From: Gadus chalcogrammus | Taxonomy: Eukaryota > Chordata > Actinopteri > Gadiformes > Gadidae | DNA: 64,000 nt | Assembly (NCBI RefSeq): GCF_026213295.1 | Contig: NC_079427.1 | Location: forward strand, 35,381,318 to 35,445,317 | Direction of reading: 5' to 3' | In this document: positions 1 through 12,637 of the stretch, one piece after another | How positions within the stretch are numbered: position 1 is the stretch's first letter | How the letters are laid out: each line of letters starts with the position of its first letter | The notes under the pieces: generated by a model | Databases searched by the model: none | What the model saw: only the letters and a program-made list of their open reading frames with translations | Told to the model about the DNA's origin: nothing | Program-made: the position numbers and the translations under genes

Positions 1-387
1 TGATGTTCTTGCTTCAATCAGGGGTGTGGGCGTGGCTGAGTTAGGCTGATTGGATGCCGGTGCATTGGCGCCCTGCAGCCTTTAAAAGATCCTCCGCTCT
101 GCCCACCGGGGGAGGCAGCAGGGCCACACCCACCTGACGGCTAGTTCGTTCCGTGCCTGTGTTGGAAGGCGGACAGCTACCGTAGCGCAGTGGCGGCTGG
201 TGGTCAAAATTATTGGTGAAGCAAACCCCGTCGACCGACGCACCGAAACGAGAACTGATTCCCAAAACAAGAGAACTGATTTTTTCTTTTTAAACATGTA
301 ACAAAAATATGGTTACGTAAATAAAATATACAAACGAACAGAGCTTCGTCTCCCCGCGACCTTATATTGATTGAGTCTAAAACGTTC

Positions 388-789
388 TCATCTATTCAGC
401 CAATGGGAGTGCAATCGCGTTGCAATGGCACATGGGTAAACAAATGATAAGGCACCATGATCGCTGTAGGCTTCAATATCATGCAAGCACTTTGTTTTCT
501 TTTTATTTTGTTCTACACCACGATTGCATGCTTTAAACATGACACGGGGCCAACAGTAAAGGCGTTTTTTCAGCAAACTCCCTGTTAGCCAGTTTACCTT
601 GTCATACATGGAGCAATTTAAAATGCTCCTTAACGTAGCACCAACGAGCTGTGTTGTTTTCACAGGAGGTTTTGGTCTACCCTCTGCTTTCACTCGTAAT
701 TTGTCCTCATATGAAAATGACTGAAAAGAATCCTGTAAAATGCAGTCAACAGTGTTTATCCCCCCATCATCACCGTTAGTCCAATCCAT
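388..789 (-). pseudogene. hAT transposase N-terminal (TTF-type zinc finger) remnant
   Basis: An uninterrupted 133-codon reading frame on the minus strand starts MDWTNGDDGG. Near residues 65-85 it reads VNWLTGSLLKKRLYCWPRVMF in outline (W-L-x-G ... LYCWP), which resembles the TTF-type zinc-finger segment that opens many vertebrate hAT (ZMYM/TTF) transposases, where LYCWPCLLF is typical. The second cysteine of that motif is replaced by arginine. No RNase H-like catalytic region follows, so this is a decayed fragment inside the hAT at 188-2892, not a host gene. Family assignment is by motif resemblance only. Confidence 0.55.
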
Positions 790-1137
790 CTTGCACGTGA
801 GCTAGCGACTACTAGCAAAAAAACCTACCCCTAAACAACACTAACTAAAAAAGTGTATCTTATTAAATTAATGTTCAATAAATTACGTAGGCCTATGTGT
901 TCGTCAATCGTCACTTTCAAAGTCAGTTCACGATAGCTGCCCAATGAAGGCGGTGACTGGCCAGAGTGTTGTGTCAATCATGTTCAAGTGACGGAAGTGC
1001 AAAATTCTACCGTATCGGTCACTGCTTCACGGGTGGGACTTATCTGCCATAAGGATCAATTGAAACTGAAAAAAACCACGAGCTGCCTGGGGTTCACTCG
1101 ATTTACATTGAAGCCAATGGAAATAGTTAGCCTGGCT

Positions 1138-1651
1138 CCGCCCGCCTAAGTACTTCCGCTCAATTTGAATTTCCCTTCAGTACTAGGTCTGGACCTGCTG
1201 TATGTAATTTGGTTTTCTGGTGCCGCCACAGCGGCCACCAATCAGCGAACAGAGGGCGTGTCTGAGAACAATGACGATGAAGTCGTACGCCAGTTTGAGT
1301 TGTTGTTGTAGGTCGGTAGTTGATTTACAATGTGCAATTTTTCCCTGATAAATTAAATTCGAAGAACAAAACCTGCAGCTGTCGTTGACAGACATTTTCG
1401 TGCAGACGCGCAAGGTGTTTGGTTTGTGTACAACCTGCGCGTGATTCCCGGCGCATGACATACGTCACAACCAAACGTTAGCGATTGGTTATGGCAGATC
1501 CAGAGTGGCACTGGGCAGATCCAATCATGTTAAACTTCAACAGACACCCGCCTTCAAGTGAGTTAACGTTTGTCAATTGATTAGGTCCAGACTCTCTGTA
1601 CAAATGAAATGAAATGAAGTGAAGTACGAGAGTCTGGTAGAACCAGGCTAG
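1138..1651. mobile_element. Small TIR element (MITE) inside the hAT
   Basis: The left edge reads TAGCCTGGCTCCGCC and the right edge, read on the opposite strand, TAGCCTGGTTCTACC, giving a short imperfect inverted repeat with TA at both borders. The interior has a palindromic stretch just before the right end (agactctctgtaca ... gtacgagagtctgg). No coding content is recognisable. TA borders would suit a mariner-like MITE, but this is an inference. Confidence 0.4.
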
Positions 1652-1854
1652 GAAATAGTGGTGAAGCAAAGGAAAGTCTGCTTCACTGAAATGATCTGTT
1701 CCACCGCGGGTGGCGCTGTTGTGACTCTCAGAATTGATTTCAGGAACACAGCTCGTCTTAGTGACTGTATTTCTGTTTCAAAGATTGTACGATTTTTGGT
1801 TTATTTATTTTTTAAAAATTTTTTGGTGAAGCACTGCTTCACCTGTAGTCTTAT

Positions 1855-2873
1855 GGTACGGCCACACCAACCGCGTTACCCGCGTACGACGCGTATAAAA
1901 TCGGCAATTTTTCCATAGGGAACCATTGGTTTACGCGCGTATGAGCTGCGTAGATGCGTTACATGCGCTAAAGCAACATTTTAGCCGCGTTAGCCGCGTA
2001 TGAGCTGCGTATATATACGCACCTAACGCACCTACGCGCGGAGTTCCAAAAATTGAACTTTTTACGCTCCTACGCATGACGATTAGCCGCGTTGCCCAAT
2101 CAGCGTTGAGCTTGACCCGACGTCACTGGCAGAGAGTAGTGAGCTTGGACAGAAGCATACGGCCGACATCTTTCTTTATTCTGTGTGGAAATAGTAACAT
2201 AGTTACGCCATTAAATGCGTTTATGGAAACATTTTTAGCGAGAAATGTGCATTTTACTTTCATAATGTTCGCTCGGTGAATGTGAAGGATGTTTGGTTTG
2301 ATAGTTATGACGAAGAGGGAACGCTCCGTTCACTTGCATGGACAGAGTCTCTGGTTGCTAAGCAACCTCAACGTCTTGGCGGACTATATATCTGCTGATC
2401 AACACAAGGAATGCTGGAAACACACCAGACACACCATGTGAAGTTATTTAACCCGATTATTGTTATTTATATCCGAGATTATTTAATCTAACCCGATCTA
2501 AACTCTATCACCCAAACACGGCTGCGTTTCGGTTTCCTACCTCGGACTCCAGCGCAGCCACGGCCGACAACTTTCTTTATTCTGGGTGGAAATAGTAACA
2601 TAGTTACGCCATTAAATGCGTTTATTGAAACATTTTTAGCGAGAAATGTGCATTTTACTTTCGTAATGTTCGCTCTGTGAATGTGAAGGATGTTTGGTTT
2701 GATAGTTATGACGAAGAGGGAACGCTCCGTTCACTTGCATGGACATGGACTCATCTAGGTGCGTAGGAGCGTAGGCGCGTAGGACCATTTTTGACACAAA
2801 ATGGTCAAGCAACATTTTAGCTGCGTTACGCGCGTAAATCTTACGCGGGTTACGCGTTTGGTGTGTTCGTACC
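1855..2873. mobile_element. TIR element with 2-bp AT target duplication (ISL2EU/Harbinger-like)
   Basis: The ends are GGTACGGCCACACCAACCG and, on the other strand, GGTACGAACACACCAAACG, a TIR of at least 30 bp continuing into a CGCGTAACCCGCGTA block. AT flanks both ends, and removing the element rejoins the hAT 3' end (gtagtcttat + tagaagcc). Subterminal sequence is full of acgcgt/ctacgc repeats. The interior contains a 185-bp direct duplication at 2160-2345 and 2561-2745. The AT target suggests the ISL2EU group, without transposase evidence. Confidence 0.65.
2160..2745 (+). repeat. 185-bp direct duplication (2160-2345, 2561-2745)
   Basis: The two copies are nearly identical from cggccgaca through cacttgcatggaca. 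Each contains the phrase tttttagcgagaaatgtgca followed by gtgaatgtgaaggatgttt. Diverged forms of the same phrase recur inside the arms of IR2 and IR3 and in their core (for example 16555-16610, 38832-38890 and 19560-19600). One frame reads FHNVRSVNVKDVWFDS, which resembles FHNLRSVNVEDVWSDV in the IR2 core, so it may descend from a coding exon. Confidence 0.75.
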
Positions 2874-3037
2874 ATTATAGAAGCCTCCACTGCCGTAGCG
2901 CATTGGTTGTACTCGTATTCGGTCTGTTTTCATTTGGTGCAGACGTTTTGCGCATGTGAGTTTTTGTTAATCCTTTGTTCTGTGAATCTGAATAAACCGA
3001 TACTTGTTCATGGTGAACCATGCTCTGACCCGCTCAT

Positions 3038-4175
3038 TTGTGCCGCATCCTTTCGGGCTGTGACAATGGGTTTGAAATGGGTTTCGTTAATGTCCCTTTG
3101 CATGAGATATCCCTTATTTCTGATTTAGTTACTGGCAACGTTGCCGTGGGTATACGCCCTCCTTTGCCTATTGCAAATGTAGCCATGCTACTTGGTAACG
3201 ATCTGTGCGGTGGCAAAGTCTTACCTGGCCCTATTGTATCTCATTATTCCCTGAAAGCATTAACCTCTGATGACCTGTCAGTTAATTTTCCTGAGGTTTT
3301 CACCTCTAGTTTTGTTACTCAGTTGTTCCACTCAGAATTCTGAGTTACTGTCGTCTCCTTCTGCTGTTCCTAAACTGTCTATGAGTAGAGATCTGCTTAG
3401 CAAGGAACAGAAAAATGACCCCTCGCTGTCGACGCCCTTCTCTGAAGTTAAGTCCGACGAGGTAATTTCGCCTCATGGCTATTTTTCGCGAGATGGTGTC
3501 TTAATACGCAAGTGGAGGCCTCTTACGGCCTCAGCCCAAGATGAGTGGAGAATTTTATTTCAGATCGTTATCCCTGTATCTTTCCGTGATGAAGTTTTGA
3601 GTTTAGCTCAAACCAGATGTAGTTAATTTGCCATTTGTGTCAGATAACAGGTAAACCTAATCAGGTGATTCCACCCGCGCCATTGCAGCCTATTCCTGTT
3701 GCATCTGAGCCCTTCGAACACGTTATTCTGTACTGGGTCGGTCAGTTACCTCGAACAGAATCTGGAAACCAGTGGTTACTGCATGTGTAGCCTTGCCCGT
3801 TTTTTTTTTTTTTTTTTTTGTTATCATGGCCCAATTGTGGTTATTGTGGCTTGTTTTCGGCCACACTGTTCGCGGACTGTTGTAAAATTCTAAAATGCGC
3901 TCTCGGCTCGGTCGTGCATGCCAGTTGGCCAGAGAAAACCTGGGTATCTGTCAAAAGCAAATGAAGAGATCGGAGTGGAAGTCTGTCTCCGTGCTCTCGA
4001 AGCTGGTGATCAAGTGCTTGTGCTGATACCTTTGATGGGCTCAGCTTTGCAGGCCCGTTACAGCAGTCCTTATCACATATCACGTCCTTATCACGTGTAA
4101 ATTACCTCAACTACCTTCTCTCTAAACCTGATCGCAGGAGAAAGAATGCTTTATGTCACATAAATCGTCTAAAGT
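3038..4175 (+). pseudogene. Ty3/gypsy retrotransposon pol fragment (protease spacer, integrase)
   Basis: Collinear but frame-broken pieces of a Ty3/gypsy polyprotein can be read. At 3070-3230 the text ends VAMLLGNDLCGGKV, the conserved block between protease and reverse transcriptase. At 3370-3620 an integrase N-terminal region reads GYFSRDGVLIRKW and IVIPVSFRDEVLSLA. At 3630-3785 the start of the integrase core reads VGQLPRTESGNQWLL. At 3990-4175 the GPY/F tail reads GDQVLVLIPLMGS and then NYLLSKPDRRRKNALCHINR. Reverse transcriptase and RNase H are deleted and the core is interrupted by a T-tract (3801-3819). It is a dead relic; flanking LTRs were not delimited. Confidence 0.8.
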
Positions 4176-5020
4176 CGAACAGTGATCATGCGAAAATCTC
4201 AGCAGCTCACGAATTAGGATCACCGCACTGCTTTACTTCAGCACCAGTGGAGACGGTGCTGAAGTTACGGCTTCGCTGGTGGTCGCTTCTCCGTTGAAAG
4301 ACGAGGGTCGTGTTTCAACTGTTGGAGTTGTTGAAGGGAGAAAGTAATTTTCTGGTCCTCAGCGTCCTTAATTCATTGTTGTCTGGTTTGTCCGAATCAC
4401 CAGGTGACGATTTGATTCTTCCTTTCTTTGTGCTCTTACTCTTTGTTTTTACAGGGGCACAACCTCGAGATTAGGCACATTGGAGGGCGCGTCGCGATAA
4501 TGTGGTTTCAGATTCCCTGTCTCGGGCATATATGTTTGCATCATTGTAAATATATTGTGTGTTAAGGTGGTTTAAAAAACAAAAAAATAATTGTTACACC
4601 TGTTAACCATGTTTGTTTACCTTTTTCTAGTTGTGTCAATGTGTTGCGACATTGGCGAACGACAAGTAGTTTGTAACTATTTGTTCTCAATGACGGATGA
4701 TCCCGCACGCATCCCGCTTCCGTGTCGCAACGCTAGGCTGTTTCACGCTGTGCCACGCCGGCACTTTGCGTCTTATGTGTAGAGTTTATTGATTATACTG
4801 TCTGAATTTCCCATGTGGGAACATTATTGCTTTTCCTCATCATTTATGGGTTGGTGGTTGGTGATGGTTGTTTTCACATTTTTAGTTCAGGTTAGAGCAG
4901 CGTAGTTAGAGGACCCGGCAGACTCACCTACTTTTTATTTCTGGTCAGGAGAAAGATAGTTTGTTCCCCTTGTTACATTGGTATATTGTCAGAACAATGT
5001 TGCAGTACCAACTATAGGTG
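4176..5020. other. Non-coding stretch downstream of the gypsy relic
   Basis: No gene is seen. This is probably the 3' non-coding and LTR portion of the gypsy element (a T-rich tract and a tttacag acceptor-like site near 4450), but no matching 5' LTR was found, so the assignment is only positional. Confidence 0.3.
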
Positions 5021-5025
5021 TACAG

Positions 5026-5160
5026 TAGGGCTGTAACGATACGCGTATCGAAACCGAAATCGCGACACTCAAAGCCACAAACCTGTCTCGCAGTGTGAGA
5101 AGGCAGAAGCGCGATATGCCCTTTCTAACTCTCCGGTCAAATTGTCCGATTGAAATTTGC
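5026..5160 (+). mobile_element. hAT end fragment (TAGGGCTG type)
   Basis: The sequence TAGGGCTGTAACGATACGCG resembles the end of fish hAT elements starting TAGGGCTG. No matching opposite end or target duplication was found. The following 5160-5580 contains nothing recognisable. Confidence 0.4.
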
Positions 5161-5999
5161 TAATAATTTGTCTAAATAATAGTCTGCTGACTTCACCCCC
5201 TCCTATCGATGCCGTAAGTATGCGACGAGATGCCCTCTCTGTGATGACAGCTCTCCATGGCTACGGAGGATTGCATTTCTCCACAGCCGTCGAAGTCCTC
5301 ATATGCGATATGATCGACATTTATCCAGAGTGGGCCAAGCGCGAAAAAAAATTGCCTGTGTGACCCTGTCTCTATTGTTTTGTGTGATTTGACCGGCAGT
5401 TTGTCTGCTTATAGGTCGGAATTAAGCGGCCATCGATTATTGACAGGATGGGTACTTTATTCTACCGGACTCCTTCGCTTCTTCACTGGACACACACGCT
5501 ACCGCTTGCTCTCCTCGCTCATCCACTCACTCGCTGACGTCACTCACACACGCATACGCACACTGCCATTCTCGCGCACACCAACCCGGTATTACGCGAT
5601 TGCGTGCTCATGCGCACAAACGTTAATCTATTGAAGCGTGTTCCAGAGTACGATAGTCCGACTTTTTGCGTGCTACACAGAACGAAATGTAAACCAATGC
5701 TTTCTGAATGGGAGTGTTGCAGACAATGAACGTGCTCCACAAAACGGTACGAGAGAGAGAGAAATAGAGAGAGGGAGGGACAGACATATATGTTTAGGCT
5801 ATATATATAATTAGGCTATAATTATATTATTTAGCGTGTAATGAGACAATCTATAGCCAAATTGTCGAAGATGCCCGAGAATCTCCGGGGATATCAGCAT
5901 GGGAAATCGGCGAATCAGACCCATGAACCTATAAAGAAAGACGTCATCTCAAGCGGGAGAGAACGTTTGCGGTGCTGGTTTGTGTCACGTAAGTACAGT

Positions 6000-6487
6000 G
6001 CCGTGTTCCAATACCCGTACTGTCCGTACTTAGTAGCCAAAATTTGAGCACGCAGTATGTTCCAATTCAGATCCGGCGAAAAGAAGTATACTTCAAGGAC
6101 CCGGATGCCGTACTCAAAACGGGCTAATCGTGAAGTGTGGATCGAAGGACACTCCCCGTACTCAACGGCAGCCATCTTAGCTACATAGCGAAAGAGGCGG
6201 AGCCAGGCTGAGCCAAAGTCGGCGCATTTCCCACATAGTCTGCATTAATATAGTCCTTTTGTAGTCTTTATAGTTTTTATAGCTTTTTATAGCTGCTAGG
6301 CGTAAAGAGTTCACCGTTCAAAGCGGGATGTTTATTGCGGGGAGGAGCCACGGCGGCAAATCGTAATTTCCGGTTAATGCTCCACGGAGTACTCGATTTG
6401 GAACAGCACTCGCATCTGAAAAATGTACGTAGTAGACAGTGCGGATAGTATACTTCCTTTAAGTATACTCATGGAAGTACGGGTATG
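6000..6487. mobile_element. MITE copy in IR1 left arm (CCGTGTTCCAATACCCGTAC)
   Basis: This is a roughly 490-bp element with ends CCGTGTTCCAATACCCGTAC and its inverse. Its interior carries paired aagtatact blocks and a gagccaggctgagcc segment. It is mirrored in the right arm at 11467-11953 and has an independent copy at 58141-58642, which shows it to be a mobile unit that was in the arm before or during arm duplication. Confidence 0.7.
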
Positions 6488-9400
6488 GTCTCACGAAAAC
6501 ACGTGACACTGTCACGTTATTTAATCTATTGAAACGTGATCAGGGACACGTAGGCCTATTGTCTAAATTTTGTATTTCAATTGGAAGTAGGCTATTTGTC
6601 GTGTCACTAAGCATGACTTCCAAACTAAGGTTCTGTCCGGGAGCGTTCTCCCGAATGTCCCTTATGGAGCTCCGTACAGATCATTCATTGTTGAAAATTG
6701 TCTGTGATAACTAACAAATGACAGCTTTTGGCCACCCGTTTCTACTTAAAATTGTCTGTGATAACTAACAATACGACAGCTTTTGGCCACCCGTTTCTAC
6801 TTTCACCTTTGATACTGAGAAATTGTGACAATACACAAATATATTAAATGCAGATGCGCTGCTCTGTAGGCAAACCGCGAAGGAAAATAGGGTAGCTGCT
6901 TCATCTGTTCTTTTTAGAATTGTATGTCTTGATGTTTATTTTATCTAGCCATCTATTCTCTTGTTTTTGGCTATGTGAATGAACGTCCGCGTCGATGCCT
7001 CGTTCGCAAGTCCAGTGTCGCGAGCGGACGTTGCCATGACATCTAGAAATCATACCGTATTTAATGGGTTGTAGTGAGTGTAACATAATTCACATACAGT
7101 ATTTTGTTATGTGTTGTTCTTTCAATTGTGTTAGGCATGTCGTTTACTATCTTGGTGGTTCAGGGATCGCTGTCCCTTTTAAGGATTACGAGCGTCTCAT
7201 GACGTCAGAGCCCATGCGGGATTTGTTTACCTTCAGCACGTTTTGATTTCCTTTTTCTCTCTTACTAAATAAACGAGTCACACAACTGTGTGCTCAACGT
7301 GCGAAATTGTATCTCTCACTTATGGCAATTTCCACAGGGTTATCATTAATATTGATGTGTAGGGGTTGTTTATAACTCGTGAATAATATTGTTTAGACCA
7401 CGGTCTGGGGGAATACTCTGATTCTGATTGGCTGCAGTGCGTGCATTAGACTTTAGACTTCAGACTTTATTGTCCCCAAGGGGACAATAGTTCCAGTCAG
7501 TGTTTAGATTCTCTGCCCGAGCCCGACGCGGGCCGGGTCGGGCCGATATTTCCCACCACTGCGTCGCCCTGGATTCCCTTGATAAAAAGCCAACGGGTTT
7601 TGCCATTGGATTTTGGATTATTGCTGAAACATTTGCATCTTTGAATCACATCCTCAAAAACTGAAAATAAATAAATATATAAAAATAACCATGCTCCAAT
7701 GAACGAAATGTAAACCAATGCATTCTGAATGGGAGTGTTTCTCTGATTTTTCCATGCTACACAGAAAGAAATGTAAACCCATGCAAATAAAGAGAATTGG
7801 AGAATTGTTGCCACGTCCCAGTGGTGGAGGTATCATATATATGAAAGAGGGCATTCAATTATACTATAATGATCAATTAGGAGGCCAAAGCCCTAAAGGA
7901 AGTGATGCAATAGATGACTGAGGGTCAACATTTGAGACCCCCTTTTACCAAAGGGGGTCTCAAAGGATGCATACGCTTCAACTTGTGGCTCCAGCCCTAC
8001 AGGAAATGACTCAGCAAGTGCTCCATCTCGTTGCACCTGCACCCAGCGGCTCGCTTGCAAGATTTTGGCCTGAAGTTCTTCCCAGACCTACACCCTAGCC
8101 ATCCAACATGCATATCTGAGAATCAGGCCTCTCTTTAATAAGGACAAAAAGTTATGAGAGAAATACACATGAACTTTTTGTTATCTCATAAGCGGCGTGG
8201 TGCTGGCTCCTTTTGACCCCAGACTTCAAAAACGTGGCCACCGGCCAGCTGTGTCTACACACCTTAAGCCACAAATGTACACCTCCATCCCACAAAAAAT
8301 GGGGACTAGAAACTACCCTCTGTTTTATCTACATTTACTGTACTGTTGGAGGTCACGCCCCTTTTCCGGCCTTTTCGAGATAGCCAGGGATACTTAAATG
8401 TTTACACACATTTCCCGGGGCCCCGAGAACGACGTATCCGAGATTTGGAATTCTAGCCCTTAGAGAAACAAAGTTTTCCCAAATGGACTGTCATTTGGAC
8501 AAAGCCCCTCATGTTTGGTCGGATGTTATGACGAAGAATCATAATGTGAATGGGAATATTCTATAAATGTCTTGATATCATCTTTCGTCTCAACACTTCT
8601 GCTGCAGCCGCTTAAAGTCTCACTCCGAGAACCTTAAAATATGAATCAATCCATTAGAAGTATGAAAATATCTTCCCGGTGGCGTAACGGGGCAAACAAG
8701 GTGTGCTTTGACATCTACGTTTCGAGGTGATTGCAACAGTGCCACACATAATCATATTTGAATATGTTTCGGGGTAGTAATTAGCTGTCGATTTTGGAGG
8801 CCTTTATCAATAATGACCAGCTATAGATTTGCTTCCCGATGGAGATTTCTGACAAATTACATGTTATTTAGCATCTACACGTTAAGCTGAGTCCAATGAG
8901 ATCAAGCTCGCCCTCTTGCTACACCGAGATCATGTCCTACCTAGGTGTACCATGTAAAATACATGTTACCACCCGCATGCTTGGTGTCATTGGACTCAGC
9001 TCAACGTGTAGATGCTAAATAACATGTAATTTGTCGCAAATTTCTATCGGGAAGCAAATCAATAGCTGCTCATTATTGATTAAGGCCTCCAATTTCGACA
9101 TCTAATTACTACCATCAAACATGTTCGAATATGCTCATGTGTGGCACCGTTGCAATCGCCTGGAAGCGTAGATGTTGAAGGACACCTTGTTCGCCCTCTT
9201 ACGCCACCGGGAAGATATTTACATACTTCTGATTGACTAATGAATTGATTCAGCTATTCCCCCAGAAGTCTGGGGTCAAAAGGTCAAAAGGAGCCGGCAC
9301 CACGCCGCTTATGAGATAACAAAAGTTCATGTGTATTTCTCTCAGAACTTTTTGTCATTATAAAAGAGAGGCCTGATTCTCAGATATGCATGTTGGATGG

Positions 9401-9703
9401 CTAGGGTGTAGGTCTGGGAAGAACTTCAGGCCAAAATCTTACAAGCGAGCCGATGGGTGCAGGTGCAACGAGATGGAGCCCTTGCTGAGTCATTTCCTGT
9501 AGGGCTGGAGCCACAGGTTGATGCGTATGAGTCCTTTGAGACCCCCTTTGATAAAAGGGGTTCTCAAATGTTGACCCTCAGTCACCTATTGCATAATTTC
9601 CTTTAGGGCTTCGGCCTCCTAATTGATCATTATAGTATAATTGAATGCCCTCTTTCATATATATTATACCTCCACCACTGGGACGTGGCAACAATTCTCC
9701 AAA

Positions 9704-10180
9704 TCCATATGGGGAGGGGGGGGGGATGCTTGTGGACAGTAGGGGTGTATACTCGACATAAATAGGAAGCAAACTCAGGAGAAGTAATGACATCTCACAA
9801 ATATTTATTTAATCAATTGTTTCAAATAACCCTGCCTCGTTAAATCAATGAGCTTGGTGTTTTGCTTTCCAAAATAGGTTATAGTAGAAGTCTAAACTGC
9901 AGAAAATAAAAACATCCAAGCTGCCTTTTAAGGATACCTTGGAATATCTGCCTTTTCTCTAACCATCGGACCCTAGCTTACGACAAAAACAACACAATGG
10001 ACGGCAGCTCCTTTGCCGCGTGGTTTTTAGAGCCATGTAAGGATTAGAGGGGGCGGTCGATAGCAACCACCATAGCAACCATAACGGTCAAGTGACTGGA
10101 TGCAGCCCCGTTGAAAGAAATTGAATACCACCCTACACACTCAGGATATTAATGATATTTAAATTATTATGACCATGAAG
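9704..10180. mobile_element. Insertion present only in IR1 right arm
   Basis: The left arm reads straight through (catgcaaataaagagaattg at 7780-7800). In the right arm the matching text is split at about 9704 and resumes near 10180. The insert begins with a G-run (9712-9723) and has no recognised ends or coding content, so its nature is unknown. Its absence from the left arm makes it younger than the arms, or lost from one. Confidence 0.55.
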
Positions 10181-11466
10181 TCTTTATTTGCATGGGTTTA
10201 CATTTCGTTCTGTGTAGCATGGAAAAATCAGAGAAACACTCCCATTCAGAATGCATTGGTTTACATTTCGTTCTTTGGAGCACGGTTATTTTTATATATT
10301 TATTTATTTTCAGTTTTTGAGGAGGTGCTTCAAAGATGCAAATGTTTCAGCAATAATCCAAAATCCAATGGCAAAACCCGTTGGCTTTTTATCGAGGGAA
10401 TCCAGGGCGACGCAGTGGTCGGAAATATCGGCCCGACCCGGCCCGCGTCGGGCTCGGGCAGAGAATCTAAACACTGACTGGAACTATTGTCCCCTTGGGG
10501 ACAATAAAGTCTGAAGTCTAAAGTCTAATGCATGCACTGCAGCCAATCAGAATCAGAGTATTCCCCCAGACCGTGGTCTAAACAATATTATTCACGAGTT
10601 ATAAACAACCCCTACACATCAATATTAATGATAACCCTGTGGAAATTGCCATAAGTGAGAGATACAATTTCGCACGTTGAGCACACAGTTGTGTGACTCG
10701 TTTATTTAGTAAGAGAGAAACAGGAAATCAAAACGTGCTGAAGGTAAACAAATCCCGCATGGGCTCTGACGTCATGAGACGCTCGTAATCCTTAAAAGGG
10801 ACAGTGATCCCTGAACCACCAAGATAGTAAACGACATGCCTAAAACAATTGAAAGGACAACACTTAACAAAATACTGTAGGTGAATTATGTTACACTCAC
10901 TACAACCCATTAAATACGGTATGATTTCTAGATGTCATGGCAACGTCCGCTCGCGACACTGGACTTGCGATCGAGGCATCGACGCGGACGTTCATTCACA
11001 TAGCCAAAAACAAGAGAATAGATGGCTAGATAAAATAAACATCAAGACATACAATTCTAAAAAGAACAGATGAAGCAGCTACCCTTTTTTCCTTCGCGGT
11101 TTGCCTACAGAGCAGCGCACCTGCATTTAATATATCCGTGTATTGTCACAATTTCTCAGTATCAAAGGTGAAAGTAGAAACAGGTGGCCAAAAGCTGTCG
11201 TATTGTTAGTTATCACAGACTATTTTAAGTAGAAACGGGTGGCCAAAAGCTGTCATTTGTTAGTTATCACAGACAATTTTCAACAATGAATGATCTGTAC
11301 GGAGCTCCATAAGGGACATTAGGGAAAACGCTCCCGGACAGAACCTTAGTTACACGACAAATAGCCTACTTCCATTTGAAATACAAAATTTAGAAAATAG
11401 GCCTACGTGTCCCTGATCACGTTTCAATAGATTAAATAACGTGACAGTGTCACGTATTTTCGTGAG

Positions 11467-11953
11467 ACCATACCCGTACTTCCATGAGTATACTTAAAGG
11501 AAGTATACTATCCGCACTGTCTACTACGTACATTTTTCAGATGTGAGTGCTGTTCCAAATCGAGTACTCCGTGGTGCACTAACCGGAAATTACGATCACG
11601 TTTGCTGCCGTGGCTCCTCCCCCGCAATAAACATCCCGCTTTGAACGGTGAACTCTTTACGCCTAGCAGCTATAAAAAGCTATAAAAACTACAAAATGAC
11701 TATATTAATGCAGACTATGTGGGAAATGCGCCGACTTTGGCTCAGCCTGGCTCCGCCTCTTTCGCTACATAGCTAAGATGGCTGCCGTTGAGTACGGGGA
11801 GTGTCCTTCGATCCACCCTTCACGATTAGCCCGTTTTGAGTACGGCATCCGGGTCCTTGAAGTATACTTCTTTTCGCCGGATCTGAATTGGAACGTACTG
11901 CGTACTCAAATTTTGGCTAGTAAGTACGGACAGTACGGGTATTGGAACACGGC
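11467..11953. mobile_element. MITE copy in IR1 right arm
   Basis: This is the mirror of the element at 6000-6487, with small differences. A 162-bp stretch (11778-11938) stays open in one frame, but the same sequence in the other arm and at 58141-58642 shows it to be repeat, not gene. Confidence 0.7.
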
Positions 11954-12637
11954 ACTGTACTTACGTGACACAAACCAGCACCGCAAACGTTCTCTCCCGC
12001 TTGAGATGACGTCTTTCTTTATAGGTTCATGGGTCTGATTCGCCGATTTCCCATGCTGATATCCCCGGAGATTCTCGGGCATCTTCGACAATTTGGCTAT
12101 AGATTGTCTCATTACACGCTAAATAATATAATTATAGCCTAATTATATATATAGCCTATACATATATATAGGCAATATATATAATTAGGCAATATATATA
12201 TATATACATATAGCATTTGTGGTTTTGGCATAAACATAACTAGGGTGCACTGTACTATCTGCGCACACCCTTTCTGAAGCCTCTCTCTCGCTCTCTCTCT
12301 CTCTCTCTGTCCCTCCCTCTTTCTCTCTCTCTCGTAACGTTTTGTGGAGCACGTTCATTGTCTGACAACACTCTCATTCAGAAAGCATTGGTTTACATTT
12401 CGTTCTGTGTAGCACGCAAAAAGTCGGACTATCGTACTCTGGAACACGCTTCAATAGATTAACGTTCGTGCGTATGAGCACGCAATTGCGTGATACCGGG
12501 TTGACTATTTCATATATAAGACAATTAGTTCAAAAATGAAATCTCAGTGTAGGCCTACCAATGGGAAAACACATCTATTCAAAATTCAAAACACATTGGG
12601 TAATTGAAAATGCTTCAGCCAGCAACAAAAAGGCCAA

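Larger units (their letters stand above)
188..2892. mobile_element. hAT DNA transposon, non-autonomous, with nested insertions
   Basis: The element begins CAGTGGCGGCTGG and ends GCCTCCACTG, an imperfect terminal inverted repeat. It is flanked by the 8-bp direct repeat CCGTAGCG at 180-187 and 2893-2900, the target-site length usual for hAT. The same family recurs at 26441-27228, which has the same start and a related 3' end (gaagc...gcttc...tGcAGTCTTA). The 3' end here is split by a second TIR element (1855-2873) and a further small element lies at 1138-1651. Without these the hAT would be about 1.2 kb. It carries a broken transposase piece at 388-789. Confidence 0.9.
5582..12503. repeat. IR1: 6.9-kb giant inverted-repeat (foldback) composite
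   Basis: The left end CAACCCGGTATTACGCGATT is mirrored at 12485-12503, and long matched segments follow inward: 5640-5760 with 12330-12450, 5840-6490 with 11460-12110, 6530-7500 with 10480-11400, and 7800-8640 with 9290-9710. At the centre (about 8940) lies a second palindrome whose arms meet at gctgagtccaatgag / cattggactcagc. Short ORFs in one arm reappear as minus-strand ORFs in the other, as expected of a palindrome, and are not genes. No target duplication is visible. The right arm has about 470 bp extra. Confidence 0.9.
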
